In this document: in pieces, positions 35,293 to 47,587 of the stretch
Layout of the letters: every line of letters starts with the position of its first letter
Position numbering within the stretch: the stretch's first letter is position 1
Assembly: GCA_014607495.2 (NCBI GenBank)
Contig: CP053175.1
Coordinates: 3,906,001 to 3,970,000 of the forward strand
DNA length: 64,000 bases
DNA from: Carposina sasakii
Lineage: Eukaryota > Arthropoda > Insecta > Lepidoptera > Carposinidae
Reading direction: 5' to 3'
Notes under the pieces: model-generated
What the model was told of the DNA's origin: nothing
What the model saw: only the letters and a program-made list of their open reading frames with translations
Databases searched by the model: none
Position numbers and translations under genes: made by a program

Positions 35293-36564
35293 ACAAATTA
35301 CCTATATCTATCTAGGTATAGATAGAAAAAATAATCTAAAAATAAAAATCTTCCTAAATAAAAAAAATGGGATAGTGAACATTTTGTCTCCAAGTTAAGT
35401 GGCAGTTTTCCATTATAGCTTTCCCAAAGATAAGATAAGATATATCTTTATTTGTAATTAAACATAGTAAATTAAGATATATAAAAAATTTGTCCTTATG
35501 TCTAGCCAATTAAACTTATCATGCAAATTATAAAGTAAACTAAACTACATTAAATTAAATTTATCATTACAATGTCAAATAATAATTGGCACCTAGTTAT
35601 CTTTGTTCCTACACTTAAAGAAATCTTCTAAATTATAAAAGTTTTTTTCGTGAAGCCACTTGCGTAGTCTAATTTTAAATATTGAATTATTTCATAATTT
35701 TAGGTCGTTTAAACAGCTTTTACCATAATTTATTATATATTAAAAGAAAATCTTAATCCAAATGACAAACCGTCAAAAGCCTTTTATCTTTCTAGTTTGA
35801 AAAATAGAGACATTTTTGGAACGACCCCGAACATACGAAAGATAAGGTCAAACGTTAAACCCAATGATAATAAAAAATAAATTGCCACTAGCTCCCAAAC
35901 CACATTGTTGGCTCAGCTTCTAAAGAAGATAGGAAGGGCAGCGGAGTTGTCACATTTGTCAATGTTATATGACAAAAAATTAATTTAACCTGGCAAGCGT
36001 AAAGTTGGGTTAAATAATTAATAAATTACAAAAGTCAGACGCTAAAGACGGAATCAATAATATAATAATAATTATACTGAAAACCAGAAATTGACATTTT
36101 ATGTTCTTCGCTTTTAATTTCTTACTTTTACTGTTGCCAAAATTATTAAATGAAACTTACTTTTGATTCAAGAACGTTTTATTTAACTGCATTAGTTCCA
36201 TTATTTCGTTTATAAGTTTGATAATATTTTATTAATGAATTATGATTTTCACTTGATCTAAACATCATAATAAAAATATGTTGTGTAATAGCCAATTGTG
36301 ACCACTCCGCTGTACGTTCTATCTCCGTGTTAGTTTCAAGTTAATCCATTCAAGTGAAGTGAAAGGTATGTTACCCAGAGGAGTTGATACAATTAGGAGT
36401 TAAATTGAAAATGACGTGCCAAAACTCGAGGACTCTGTTGGGACAAGCGCATTTACATCTACATGAGGTTGTATTTGATACACAAGCGTATCGTCCGACT
36501 TGATGTTACAAGTACGAATCAGTCTTATACAGCTTGTAAACAGGTTACTGTGTATTAGTAAGTT

Positions 36565-36790
36565 GTAGATATATTCTTATTCTTATTCTTTATTGTACAC
36601 ATACAATTACATACAGACAGAAATTATGAAAGAAAATGTACAAAGGCGTGCTTATCTCTGAAAGAGATTTCTTCCAGCAAACCATCTGGGAAAGTGATAA
36701 TTAAATATAAAAGGTAGATATGCGTGTACACAGAATATATGTATAACAAAATTTGAATTTAACAAATAGATATAGATATAGCGACGTCTG
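36565..36790 (-). repeat. Dispersed repeat shared by introns 4 and 6
   Basis: TGTACAAAGGCGTGCTTATC, AGAGATTTCTTCCAGCAAAC and ATATGCGTGTACACAGAAT recur with changes at 38450-38640. Strand is uncertain; likely a non-LTR 3' region. Confidence 0.6.
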
Positions 36791-36963
36791 ATTGGCTGCG
36801 TTTCCGAACACCATCGCGCCAACTATCTTCATTGGGTGATTATTATGCGTTTAGTTTTCGACAGTTTTTCGGTGTGCGTTTTGTTTAATCATCGTAACAA
36901 CATGTAACAATGAATAGTAGTGGGATATATAACAGATCTAATGTATTATTTTATTGTCTGCAG

Positions 36964-37055
36964 ATCACGTGGGTGGACAGTAACGCAGGTGTCATAACTC
37001 AAGGTGTGACGTATACAGTAGAACCGCTGACAGATGGGCAAAGGTTTACTGCAAG
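36964..37055 (+). CDS. kirre/rst: Exon 5: middle of Ig domain 2
   Basis: Codons 182-211 plus two bases. ITWVDSNAG holds the core Trp184 of D2; RFTAR ends the exon. Acceptor tctgcag, donor gtaaat, phases 0 and 2. Too short for a simple ORF search; found by homology and splice phase. Confidence 0.95.
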
Positions 37056-38127
37056 GTAAATATTGTTGTATGTAAAATGATTACAATGAGGGATTTTCTG
37101 GCAACTATTAAAAGTAAAAAAAATTGGTACAAATCACCTGGATAGATGGCGAGAGCGCATCACCTACCCTAATCCCCCACCTCACCCCTCAACCAAAGAC
37201 ATCAATAGTTCCTAAGCACTATATAGATAGACGAAGCAGACTATAGTGTGCTGTACACGTCCGACTAAAAATCGGTCCGCTAGGAAAAACAAAGATATAG
37301 CAGATAGATACCTACCTAAGCATTGCTTGCATCTCTGCTAAATTAATGGTCTATACTCTACTACACGAGGGTTAATAGTTATAAGTATCTGTAGCTTTTA
37401 ATAATATGGGATGGGATGAAAGGCATATACAGGAGTTCGGAGAAGGAAAAGGCTACATTCTGTAGTTCACGCATATGAAGTCACGGGCAACAGTATACAT
37501 TCATAAATTTAAGTTTGTTAAAAAAAATTAAGTAGGTATCATCTTGTATTAAGATTAAAAGAAAAAAGCTTCACCGTCTTTAGAAAACCGACCGGATGAT
37601 TTATTATCGGCTGTACACAGTCTGGGTGTGTAGCCAGCTTTAGTCATCAGTGCACAGTCTATTCACGGAACTATTACTATCCTTCAAGCTGAGAGAGGTG
37701 AGGTGGGGGGGATTAGGGCAGGTGATGCGCTCACGCCATCTATTTTTGACTGTTATTTTAACTTGTCAGAAAATCCCTCATTAGAATACAATTGATGGAT
37801 GGTTTGGTGCAGTAGATGACCCTGCTGAAGAAAGTGATGGTAATGATAGTAAATATACAGTTCAAACTCTTAATATTGAAAGATAACCTGTGTAATTTAT
37901 AAACCCAATATATCAGTATTCCATACCTTACATTTAAATTTGCCCCGGACAAAAAAGAAGGAAAATAGGTACAAGGAACAAGGGCATAATCTTTTACTAA
38001 AATTACAAAGATACAATTAATTAAGAAGCTCATTCTCCAGAAGTAGGACTCATGATCATGTTGCCAGGTCTATTAAGGTGGATTTTGGTTTAGATTACCC
38101 AGTAGCTACAATCTTAATTATTTTCAG
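37056..38127 (+). other. Intron 5
   Basis: 1.1 kb, mostly one MITE (37089-37783). The remainder is AT-rich with acceptor ttttcag. Confidence 0.8.
37089..37783. mobile_element. MITE with about 110-bp inverted repeats
   Basis: AATGAGGGATTTTCTGGCAA at the left is inverted at the right as TTGTCAGAAAATCCCTCATT. Farther in, ATGGCGAGAGCGCATCACCT and the inverse of GGTGATGCGCTCACGCCAT also pair. No ORF and no clear target duplication. Confidence 0.8.
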
Positions 38128-38236
38128 GTCTGTCATAAGAATGTCGCCAAAGGAAGACCACAATAATCAAACCTACACCTGTCAAGCACAAAACACTGCA
38201 GATAGAGCTTATAGAGCGGCCAGCATTACTATTGAG
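38128..38236 (+). CDS. kirre/rst: Exon 6: end of Ig domain 2
   Basis: One base plus codons 213-248. PKEDHNNQTYTCQAQNTADR contains Cys230, the YxC motif and the family-specific QAQNTADR. An N-glycosylation motif lies at Asn225 (NQT). Phases 2 and 0. Confidence 0.96.
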
Positions 38237-38449
38237 GTAAGATTAAAATTATTCAAAAATCTATCAACGAATAAGAAAACTTTTCTTCTCTCTCTCTCAC
38301 TCTTATCAATTTTTTTACTTACTTACTTTTTACACTTAGGTACCAATTTATCAATCTACCACAATAATTAAAAGACTTATGTCAAGGACGTAAAGTACTA
38401 TTCTTATTTTATTTATCGTACTCCATAAAATTTTAACAGAAAGTTAACT

Positions 38450-38640
38450 GAAAAGATAGAAATGTACAAAGGCATGCTTATGTCTAAAAAAGATTTCTTC
38501 CATCAAACCATTGGAAAAAGAGAAATATACATAATGTGATAGATACGTGTGCACAAACAGAAATAATTTAAAAACAAAACATAAACCTAAATAAACATAC
38601 TGATATAGATAATATATAAAAAACAAAAGTCTAGATACAA
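38450..38640 (-). repeat. Dispersed repeat, second copy
   Basis: Matches 36565-36790 through ATGTACAAAGGCATGCTTAT, AAGATTTCTTCCATCAAACC and ATACGTGTGCACAAACAGAA. Confidence 0.6.
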
Positions 38641-39351
38641 ATATGATTAATAGAATTCTACTTTCGCAAGAGAGGGTGGATACAAGGCAAAATACGACTG
38701 TGTAGGCGAAAGTAAGAATATCAGAGTAAGTTAGATGCTTGTTCTTGTTGAACACGTGTATCCTTCGGCTTTTCGTTGCGGTTTTCCTTTTTAACGAAAG
38801 CAATTAGCGTCTAGACTTACTAATGAGTTTGTAATCATGTAAAGTGGTGTCCTTGGTGACGTCAATTTGTAACCGAATGATAAATTAGGTGACTTTATAA
38901 ATTCTAAACAAATTAGCTTTTCTTTGACCCCAATTTCAAGTTAAGTGTCTTTTTGTAAGTCTTCGTTTCAAATTACTTAAAGAAATGCCTCGAAATAAGC
39001 TGTTGCTGCTTAACTTGTCCAACATTCTGCCATTAACCATATCAGATGTTTTGTATTTATAAATTGTTTGTTTTTATAATTGTGCATCTAGACAAATGTT
39101 AATAATTTAAAGTTAGATTTGAAATTTTGTCCACCTGGACTACAGAATATAGTCTATGTTTTTCTCCGTACTCTCAACTATATGTATGCAAAATTTCTAG
39201 AATATTGGTTGAGTAAATAAAGCGCGAAAAAGTAACAAACAAACAAACTTGTTTGCCGATATTTGGCTAGTGTATAGCTATCGGGATGAAAAATAACGTT
39301 GCCAATATGTAATTTAGAAAAGAGATGGTAAAATTCGTCATCCGAGTAATT

Positions 39352-39424
39352 GACCCGGTGGCTCAGTGGTGAGAGCGCTGGCACGCGGAATGCAGAGGTC
39401 GTGGGTTCGATTCCCACCCGGGTG
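39352..39424 (+). ncRNA. tRNA-like core, first unit (not a functional tRNA)
   Basis: 73 nt. Acceptor GACCCGG / CCGGGTG pairs at 6 of 7 positions; D arm GCTC/GAGC; T arm GTGGG-TTCGATT-CCCAC is perfect. The A box (TGGCTCAGTGG) and B box (GGTTCGATTCC) are intact. The anticodon stem has only three pairs and no proper U33 anticodon loop, so it is tRNA-derived rather than a working tRNA. It may still be transcribed by RNA polymerase III. Confidence 0.7.
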
Positions 39425-39675
39425 AGGAATTTTTTCCATTTCTTTATTAATAATTTTATAATATATAATATCTTGACTAAGATAAATTTATAAAAACACT
39501 TCTCCATTAATATAATCCGTTAGGATATGGTTGATCGTTTCATCTTTAAACATTGTGCTGACGGATTCAGCTTTGTTTGCCGAGATTTGGCTAGTGTATA
39601 GCTATCGGGATGAAAAATAACGTTGCCAATATGTAATTTAGAAAAGAGATGGTAAAATTCGTCATCCGAGTAATT

Positions 39676-39748
39676 GACCCGGTGGCTCAGTGGTGAGAGC
39701 GCTGGCACGCGGAATGCAGAGGTCGTGGGTTCGATTCCCACCCGGGTG
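39676..39748 (+). ncRNA. tRNA-like core, second unit
   Basis: Same sequence as 39352-39424 in every feature: perfect T arm, intact A and B boxes, degenerate anticodon arm. Confidence 0.7.
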
Positions 39749-40319
39749 AGGAATTTTTTCCATTTCTTTATTAATAATTTTATAAACATTTTATTTTTCA
39801 CTCGACAAAACAGAAAACTCTTATTATTCTTCTAATTTCCAAAAATATTGCAAATCTCCCCTTTGCACTTAATCTATAAACTCGATTATCGCAATCCAAT
39901 TACGATCACGTACGGTCCCCAGTTATTTATCGACGTAAAACTTGTACAAAAAATAATATCCAGCTTACACGTACTACCCTAAACTGCTAACATACTTGCA
40001 TTGTTTTGCCACTCTTATTTATTCGGGTCTCGTATCCACCTTTTTTGCTCCCAACTCCAAGGAATGTTGTAGATCTAAGAAATTCCAAGAGTGTGCACAT
40101 TCGAAAAAAGTTTCAGCCGAAGTTAATGTTGTTTCATCGATAGATAATTGAGTTCTTTGGTGATGGGGACGAGGCATAGATGTGTTAGCGAATGGAGATA
40201 AAACGATAAGAAAGATAAAACGTGTATCATCAATATAAGCAGTAATTACTAAAGCAATTTCAAATATCTGTAGATATTGATTTATATGCTTCTTCTATGC
40301 TGCTCTGGGAGTGAAAAAA

Positions 40320-40557
40320 AAAACGTATAATACTACAGCTGCTTCTCTTCCCGGGCATACTGTACAAGTCAGTAGAGGGGCAAGAGGGTTTTGTTGTTTT
40401 GTAGGCGATGGGCTGACCATCTGTAACTACTAACCAAATTTATACATCTCAACTATACCCTCAAAATTTGTCAGAAGTGGCACCATGTGGTTCTATCTAA
40501 CCTTGGTGCTCTGCCTACCCCGTAAGGGATAAAGGCGTGATTATATGTATGTATGTA
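40320..40557 (+). repeat. GGGATAAAGGCG-TATG tail family copy
   Basis: ACGTATAATACTACAGCTGC at the left and CCCGTAAGGGATAAAGGCGT plus GATTATATGTATGTATG at the right. Close to 21922-22160. Confidence 0.82.
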
Positions 40558-41526
40558 TTGATTTATACAATAATCCTTTTGTCGAGGATACAATTAAAAT
40601 TTATGCATAAATAGTTTGTATGGTATGATGTTTTCGAATAGTACTATGTAGTATAATAACAACAGTTACTACAAGAAAGATTAAACGGAAAACCAACGTG
40701 ATTACAACACAGTATGATTCTTATATTTTGAGATTTATTCAAAAACTTCTTCTAATTTTACAGTCATAATCTCACCCTTGTAATACAAAAACCCGCTTGA
40801 AAACTAAGTCTTAATTTTTATAGAATAGCGATACCGCTATGTAGCGGTCATTAAAGAACTTTTCACATGTTGTCACCATACCTGTTTAACACCAATTGCC
40901 TGTTTACTCTATAGGAAACCATAGCCACAACAGAACTTTGCTTAATATAGTAAACAAAAGCATAAAATAACAAAAAAGCTCTCTCCAAATATTTATGAAT
41001 CCATGGCAAAAAGCAATCGCCGAGGCCTGCGATCTTGAGGTCTTATAAAATATTGAGATAGAAAACGTAGGTACTATTTTGTGATATCGCTCTATGTATA
41101 CGTTATGTTTTTTTTCCTTTGTTGGGTTATACTGCCGTTTTCAATAAAAATATTGGGTTTTATACGACTGTTTTATATTCTCCGATGATTGTAGATGAAT
41201 ATTTTAATTTCACTTTTGGAAGGTATTGGTTTTGTTTTCGAAATTAAAGTGGTTTTTGTACTAATAAAAGTAAAAGCGTGACTTTGCGGTTTACATAATT
41301 TTATTAAATGCTATTCATTTTCGTTTAATTATCATGAATATTTTGTGTTACTGTTTAATTAGTTAAAGTGCATATGCAAATTCACCTATTTTTATTAAAC
41401 TAATCCCTACAAATTCAGTTTAACTTTTGTTTTTTCATAAACCATATTTATTTGACCTCAATATTTGAGTTAACCAACTATGTATTTATTTCTCTTCAAC
41501 ATTTGGTGAATCATTATATTATTATT

Positions 41527-41773
41527 TGACTAGCCGTGTGGGGCCGGCAGAGTAGAGTTTGTACCACCCCATGCCTGCCCGTGGGTATCTTATGAGGCGA
41601 TTAAGGGTTTCCGGGAGGCGGGCAGCAGTGCCTCCCGTGCTAACAACATAGTCCGAAAATCACACTGTGGTCACCAACCCGCCTGCCCAGCATGGTATGG
41701 GCAAAAGCCCACTGTAGAAGTAGCCTTGTGGTGTGCCCTGGGGGAGGCCTATGTCCAGCAGTGCAATAGGCTG
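41527..41773 (+). mobile_element. SINE of the 22170 family
   Basis: GCCGTGTGGGGCCGGCAGAG, GAGGCGATTAAGGGTTTCCG, CACCAACCCGCCTGCCCAGC, and the end CAGCAGTGCAATAGGCTGAA. Only a short GACTA is shared by the flanks. Confidence 0.8.
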
Positions 41774-42693
41774 AAGACTAAGACAGATTCTCAAACTTCT
41801 TAATCTTTTTTCTTCTTCTTATCAAAGATTTAAGCGATAGATAAACGGCGTCAACCAAACGTTCTTAAAAAGCTGGACAGATAAGCTCTTCATCAAAACA
41901 TGGAAATAGCCATAAGCAAATAGGTCAGCCTAAAATATTCCATTCCAACATTATGCAGAATCTAAAAAAAACGGCGTCATAAAGAATATGACGGAACAAA
42001 AAGCAATCGCCGGAATCCATAAAAGTAACATAAATACGGAGAATGCCGATGGATAGAGTGCTTGTAACGAAAATTATTGTCCTACAAAGAGTCAGTTAAA
42101 AGGAAATTACTATTCCGGTCCCAAAAACATTTGCGCTGGAAGCGGCATAGCTAGAATGGAATGAATAAGTGATATATAAATAAATGATATATAGAATAAT
42201 AAATGGTAAGTGAAACTGTGAAAATACGGAAACTTCACGGAAATATTTATTGTTGGATCTATTTTACTTGCGTTAATAGGTATGCCTGAATTTAATAATA
42301 CAATATCGTGAAAAATTTACGTCATTGTCTTTAGACCCTGTAAGAGTTTATTCACCACGTCTTTTTCTACGTGTTCTAGATGATCTAGCCTAGATTTGAC
42401 CAATTTTTACTGGACTCTTGGTACATTTAACCACATTCTTATATTATTTCTCCAGGCAAATGAAATGGTGAATGAAACATTTCTATTTTCATTAAAAATA
42501 AGAAGAATAGTAAAAACAAAATTATTTCTTTTCACCAAATATATTATTGTTTCATATAGAATGAAAAGCCTTTCAAAAGTTATATTTGCATAATACCGCC
42601 TTATTCCTACCAATAAAAACGCATCTACCGTACTTATCTTCCTTTATCTTACCGCAGCTAACCACTAAACATCTAATAATGTCGTTTCCAATC

Positions 42694-42846
42694 CAGCAGC
42701 ATCTCTGGGCCCCATCGTTATGACCAAAGGGGCCCCGTTTGTTTATCATGTATTTTTTCGGGGCCCCCGTAAAATAAGAACCCCTTTTTACGGGGAACCC
42801 AATTACTTTTTATGATCAAATGGCCAGCGATGTTGCTCTGATATTG
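42694..42846. repeat. Possible hAT-like foldback
   Basis: CAGCAGCATCTCTGGGCCCC and the inverse of GGCCAGCGATGTTGCTCTG pair imperfectly; the interior is rich in GGGGCCCC blocks. No clear 8-bp duplication. Confidence 0.4.
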
Positions 42847-43888
42847 AGATGGTCGCCATTCGTGGACGAACAATGTTTGTGTGACTGTTTTTTTTTAATG
42901 ATACAACAGCTCATATAAATTTTCATTGCTTCGTCCATATTTTTTGGGTATTGAAAGTTTATGTGTCCGGTGGTGTAGCGTGAACTGTTTAATCACGTTA
43001 TTCGGTGATTACGGTGGGATTAGCGTAGTAGGAGGTACTGACGCTGAAACTTGAAGCAGATATGTATAGGAGTTATATGAACATACTAAAAGTATACGCA
43101 CTGGATAACAGGTCCTTTCCGATATAGTCGTGACCCTCGCAATGGCGAATATTCAGGTTGTAAGGGAAAATGATGCGCGGCCACGAGTGAAAAATAGTGA
43201 GAATGAGTGACTGGACAATGAAGTGACGGTTTTGGAGACAAAACTAAATAAATATGAAAAAAGGAATAACGAGTCAAGATTATAAATAATATAACGATAC
43301 ATAACATCAACACTATTTTCTATGAACCAAATAATTCTGTTACCGCTATTTAAAACAAATTTGGACTTCGCAAGAAGGTCCTGTCAACAAAACACGATAC
43401 CTCTCTAACAAAAACAAGAGCGCCCAAGTAAATGTGTCGTGAACTCATTTATTAATACCAAAGCATTTCCTTGCCCAAAGTCTCCATTAAATGGCATCGC
43501 TTGTAAATGAATCCCATAAACTTGATGATGTGCTAATGGCCGTTAAGTAGTTGTAATGGATATTATTGCGTAAACCATTGTGGTGGCCCGAATATCAGAG
43601 GGGTAAGCTGCAGTTGAATTATTTGGGCATGCTTAACTTGGTAGTTTTGGAGGAAAACTAATGGCTACCTATGGATGTGTATACCGTTTACAAATTATGT
43701 TGCGACATTGACGTATTGACTGTTAAATTTATTAAGATGAATGTGTACGCCAATGATTAGGGAAGATGCCGTGAGATCTTAAAGCAGAGTTTTCTATAAG
43801 TAAATTTCAATTTTTTTAAATTTAATTGATGAACATTTCATTATTACCTATATAATTATATTGTATTGTTCGTAAGATTTTATGACAT

Positions 43889-44107
43889 ACTAGTAGACGC
43901 CCGCGACATCGTCCGCGTGGACTGCAGAAAAAACAAAATGTTGAAATTATCCGGAATAAAAATATTTTCCCGGGATAAAAAGTAGCCAGCCAACTCCGTA
44001 CCAAATTATGTTAAAATCGCTCCGGTAGTTTTTACGTGAAAGAGTAACAAACATCTATCCATCCATCCATACTTACAAAATCTTCGCGTTTATAATATTA
44101 GTAGGAT
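43889..44107 (+). repeat. GACGCCCGCGACTTCG family copy
   Basis: ACTAGTAGACGCCCGCGACA to ATAATATTAGTAGGAT, with AAAATATTTTCCCGGGATAA in the middle. Confidence 0.82.
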
Positions 44108-44734
44108 TTTGCGTGCAGTACAATTTGTATTATTTATAATATGTTTAAAAATATAATTCAGGGGAAAAATTCTCCCTATGATTTATTTCGGGTTCAAACA
44201 AATTACATTAAATCTCCCTTGAATAATTTCGCCGAAATTAACATATTAATGTCGTCGCACTTCTGCGTGATGAAAATGTTGTTTACAGGTGTAGTAGCAA
44301 GTTGTGGTTAACACAATAAAATAAAATTAATATTTATGTCAACAGAATTTTTTACAGAAACAAAAGTATGCATTTTTCAAGGTTTCCGCGGTTAATAAAA
44401 TAAGACGAGGTTATTTTTAAAATATTTTTTTTTTTCAATACTGATTATGTTATTAATAAGGCAATGTCTATTTATTTCTTTAAAATTTTATAGAAATCAA
44501 AACAGCTTTTTTAGAATGCACATGTGTATGCACCTACTGGATATATAATTTTAGTAAATATAATAAAATAATCTAACATAAATTATGAACGGTCCTAACA
44601 AAATACACTGTTATGTACTAAAAATTATTAGGACGAAAATTCATAGTTTATTAGTTTGTAACAATGTTCAAAGATAAACTGCTTTTGATCTTGATAAATT
44701 ATCTCCTTTTACAAGTATAATATGTTGTAAAATT

Positions 44735-45205
44735 ATTAATAAAGAAAATGGAAAAAATTCTTCATCCGAGTGGGAATCGAACCCACGACCACTGCAAACC
44801 GTGCGAGCCGCTATAACCACTAAGCCACCGGGTCAATTACTTGGATGACGAATTTTACCATCTCTTTTCTAAATTACATATTGGCAACGTTATTCTTCAT
44901 CCCGATAGCTATACACTAACCAAATCTCGGCAAACAAAGCTGAATCCCTGAGCACAATGTTTAAAGATGAAACGATCAACCATATCCTAACGGATTATAT
45001 TAATGGAGAAGTGTTTTTATAAATTTATCTTAGTCAAGATATTATATATTATAAAATTATTAATAAAGAAAATGGAAAAAATTCTTCACCCGAGTGGGAA
45101 TCGTACCCACGACCACTGCAAACCGTGCGAGCCGCTATAACCACTAAGCCACCGGGTCAATTACTCGGATGACGAATTTTACCATCTCTTTTCTAAATAT
45201 ATAAT
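44735..45205 (-). repeat. Inverted copy of the tRNA-like dimer
   Basis: Two minus-strand tRNA-like cores (about 44762-44834 and 45086-45158) with the same spacer as the plus array (ATCCTAACGGATTATATTAA, TTATCTTAGTCAAGATATTA). Cores keep GGTGGCTTAGTGG and, in the first, GTGGGTTCGATTCCCAC. The anticodon region differs most from the plus copies. Confidence 0.9.
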
Positions 45206-45647
45206 ATAAGTATAATATAATAAATTTTAAAAAATCTGAGTTCTTTCAAGCGAAATCTGAATTTATGTCAATTACTGTGTAAAAAAAGCTGATTACGTTA
45301 CCTGTCAAATTTATTCTCCCAAACCTCATAATTTATTCCCGGTTCCAAAAATGCTTTATTTTTTTACTTACGTAGTTATAAAAGTGAGCTCGTGTAAAAA
45401 AATGTAACATAGTTCTGCAAAAGGAATATCTTCGAATATATATTATCCTAAAATTAATGAATGAACCATATCTTATAATACAATAATTATCCTAAAGCTA
45501 AAATGAATCAGAAGATTATGGTTTTTGAAATGGTTGGATGATGCATGTCTTGTTAAAGATGATTCTGCGAAAAATAAGAACTTGAAGAAATAAATAAATC
45601 TTCCAATGTAACAATTTTTTTTATGACATACATTTTCTCAGTTAGTC

Positions 45648-45765
45648 CATACATACATACATATAATCACGCCTTTATCCCTTACGGGGTAGGCAGAGCA
45701 CGAAGGGCCGATAGAACCACATGCCACTTCTGACCAATTTTGAGGGTATAGTTGAGATGTATTTT
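45648..45765 (-). repeat. GGGATAAAGGCG-TATG family, minus, truncated
   Basis: CATACATACATATAATCACG then CCTTTATCCCTTACGGGGTA and AATTTTGAGGGTATAGTTGA. Confidence 0.8.
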
Positions 45766-46103
45766 CTTAGTTATTTATAAAATAATGATGTCCATTTGTC
45801 TGTATGTCTGAGTGTCCTGAGCTAAATTTAGCTTTCAACTGTATGAATATCTCCATGAGTACATAACATTAAATTGAACAAAAATATTTATAACTCATTG
45901 AATATCACAGAAAATCATAAAAGAGCACATTGAACATAAACAAAGTCCATTAAAATGCAGCCGACAACCTTACTTAATTAACGTACATCAAGCCGAAAGC
46001 CAGAATCAAAAGCTCCCAATAAACAACGAAATTCGGCTAAAAATTCAAAATCCGAAAATTTCATTCAAAAAATCTCGCGCGTATCATTCGTAAAAGCAAT
46101 TAA

Positions 46104-46996
46104 GGGGTTAGGCCACTCTACAGGGTGCAAAAATAGTCTGAGTTGTGATTTTTTTTCCAGGGAAAATATAAAGTCAATTGATTTTACTTAAGAACAAGTT
46201 TATTGTACATATGGTTGACTGTAAACCATAATTTTTATAGAACAGTGTAATTAGAAATTGCGACTGTGCACAGTTTCCCAGATGACCTCTCTCTTATGGA
46301 AGGATCCACGGCCGTACTATCAGCTCCTGTAAATTTTCAATTCTGATGAGTCACTGAATTTTGTGTTGTTGTATATAACAACAGCTAGAGAAGTACATAG
46401 GGTTTTTCTCATATATTGATTTTTCGCCGATTGGCGCACTTTTGAAGTCAAACTTGCAAAATTCGCAAAAAAATCTTCAGAAAATTTTGTATAACAAATG
46501 GGCTATGCTATATAAACAAAAAATCCTACGTACTTCTTCAGACAATGTATTTCTAAAGATCTAGTGAAAATTTAAAGTGAATTGGTTGCAAATTGTTCGA
46601 GTTATGGGTGCGGCCAAGTTCTACTCTAGTTCGCTAAAATCCCTCAAAAAGGCTGCCGCCCCGCCACCTGGCGACCTTGTACGCTACTTTGAAAAACAAG
46701 CACTTAGACCAGAATTTCATGGGTGGTGAGCAGCAGCCCGTGCTTTCTGTATATCTATACATTTATGTACAGATATACATTTATGTATAGAGGAGTTTAC
46801 AATTATGTGCATAAAGATATTTATTACCGATATAAAAAAAGCGGGGGCGCTGCCGCTGCACATTGCTGAAAAAATACCGGCCTGAGCGATATTTCCCGGC
46901 CATAATCTTTCGGGATATCATTCTTCAGATTCTAGGGAATCGTTTGAAACAAAAAAAAAAAACGATTTTTGGGAAATTCTATACTGGCCTAACCCC
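46104..46996. mobile_element. piggyBac-like MITE, 893 bp
   Basis: Inverted ends GGGGTTAGGCCA / TGGCCTAACCCC are flanked by TTAA on both sides (46100-46103, 46997-47000), the piggyBac target. No transposase ORF. Contains a short tandem of TATACATTTATGTA near 46755-46790 and a GC-rich patch (GGCTGCCGCCCCGCCACCTG). Confidence 0.85.
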
Positions 46997-47289
46997 TTAA
47001 CGGAAATTCAAAGTTTAATAATGGACCTAACTGGAAAAGGGAAATTCATTGCCAGTGCAAAAAAAGGTCTAAAAAAGAGATTTATTCCATAAACAAAGGG
47101 GAAAACGACTGACCGTAAACTCTAGAATAATATATTGCAGACAATTTTGAGAGTGCATTTTTAATAGTGCGAGCATCGGGCTTGATATTGGCGCTAGGCT
47201 TTTGTTCTGACTGTCAGAATATTAAAACGTATAATTAATGTGGTTTTGATAAACTTTGTTATCGAGAAAATATGTGTCACAATAATCTA

Positions 47290-47377
47290 AGACGAGGATT
47301 TAGGATACAAATTTCATGTCAGTATTTATTTATAGTCTTACCGGGATTCGAATCCAGGAAATACGAGACGGCATCAA
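47290..47377 (-). repeat. tRNA-derived SINE interrupted by the LTR element
   Basis: Minus-strand CCTGGATTCGAATCCCGGTA is a B-box segment. The SINE appears to resume after the LTR element at 52536 (ACTATGCTAATCGGAGGTC), so the retrotransposon landed in its tRNA head. Confidence 0.6.
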
Positions 47378-47587
47378 ACTATGTAACATGGTAAAATAGT
47401 CACTATAGGATTTTGTTGTCTTCATTTTAAATTGGACGTAAAGTTGCCAATTTTAACTTTTTAATGTTAGGAATAAAGTTGGCTGAATGAACTCTGGCAT
47501 TATAATCACCTAATTCCTTTGCTGATTAGTTAGGTTTGAAAGAAAAATACATCCACCAATGGGAGTCGACCACATCATCTCGGATTG

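Larger units (their letters stand above)
32644..36963 (+). other. Intron 4
   Basis: 4.3 kb. Contains a CATGTCGTAAGAG fragment (34380-34470), a minus-strand SINE (35072-35292), low-complexity AT DNA and a LINE-like 3' segment at 36565-36790. I see nothing specific in 32650-34370. Confidence 0.7.
39251..39790 (+). repeat. Tandem dimer of a tRNA-like repeat, 324-bp period
   Basis: Two near-identical units (from GTTTGCCGA at 39251 and 39575) run through ATTTGGCTAGTGTATAGCTA, CGTCATCCGAGTAATTGACC, a 73-nt tRNA-like core and GAGGAATTTTTTCCATTTCT. The core starts are 324 bases apart. The same array is present inverted at 44735-45205. Confidence 0.92.

Noticed and set aside
39352..39748. Functional tRNA genes
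   Set aside because: The anticodon stem pairs at only three positions and lacks a proper U33 loop, and the units sit in a larger repeat; called tRNA-derived instead.
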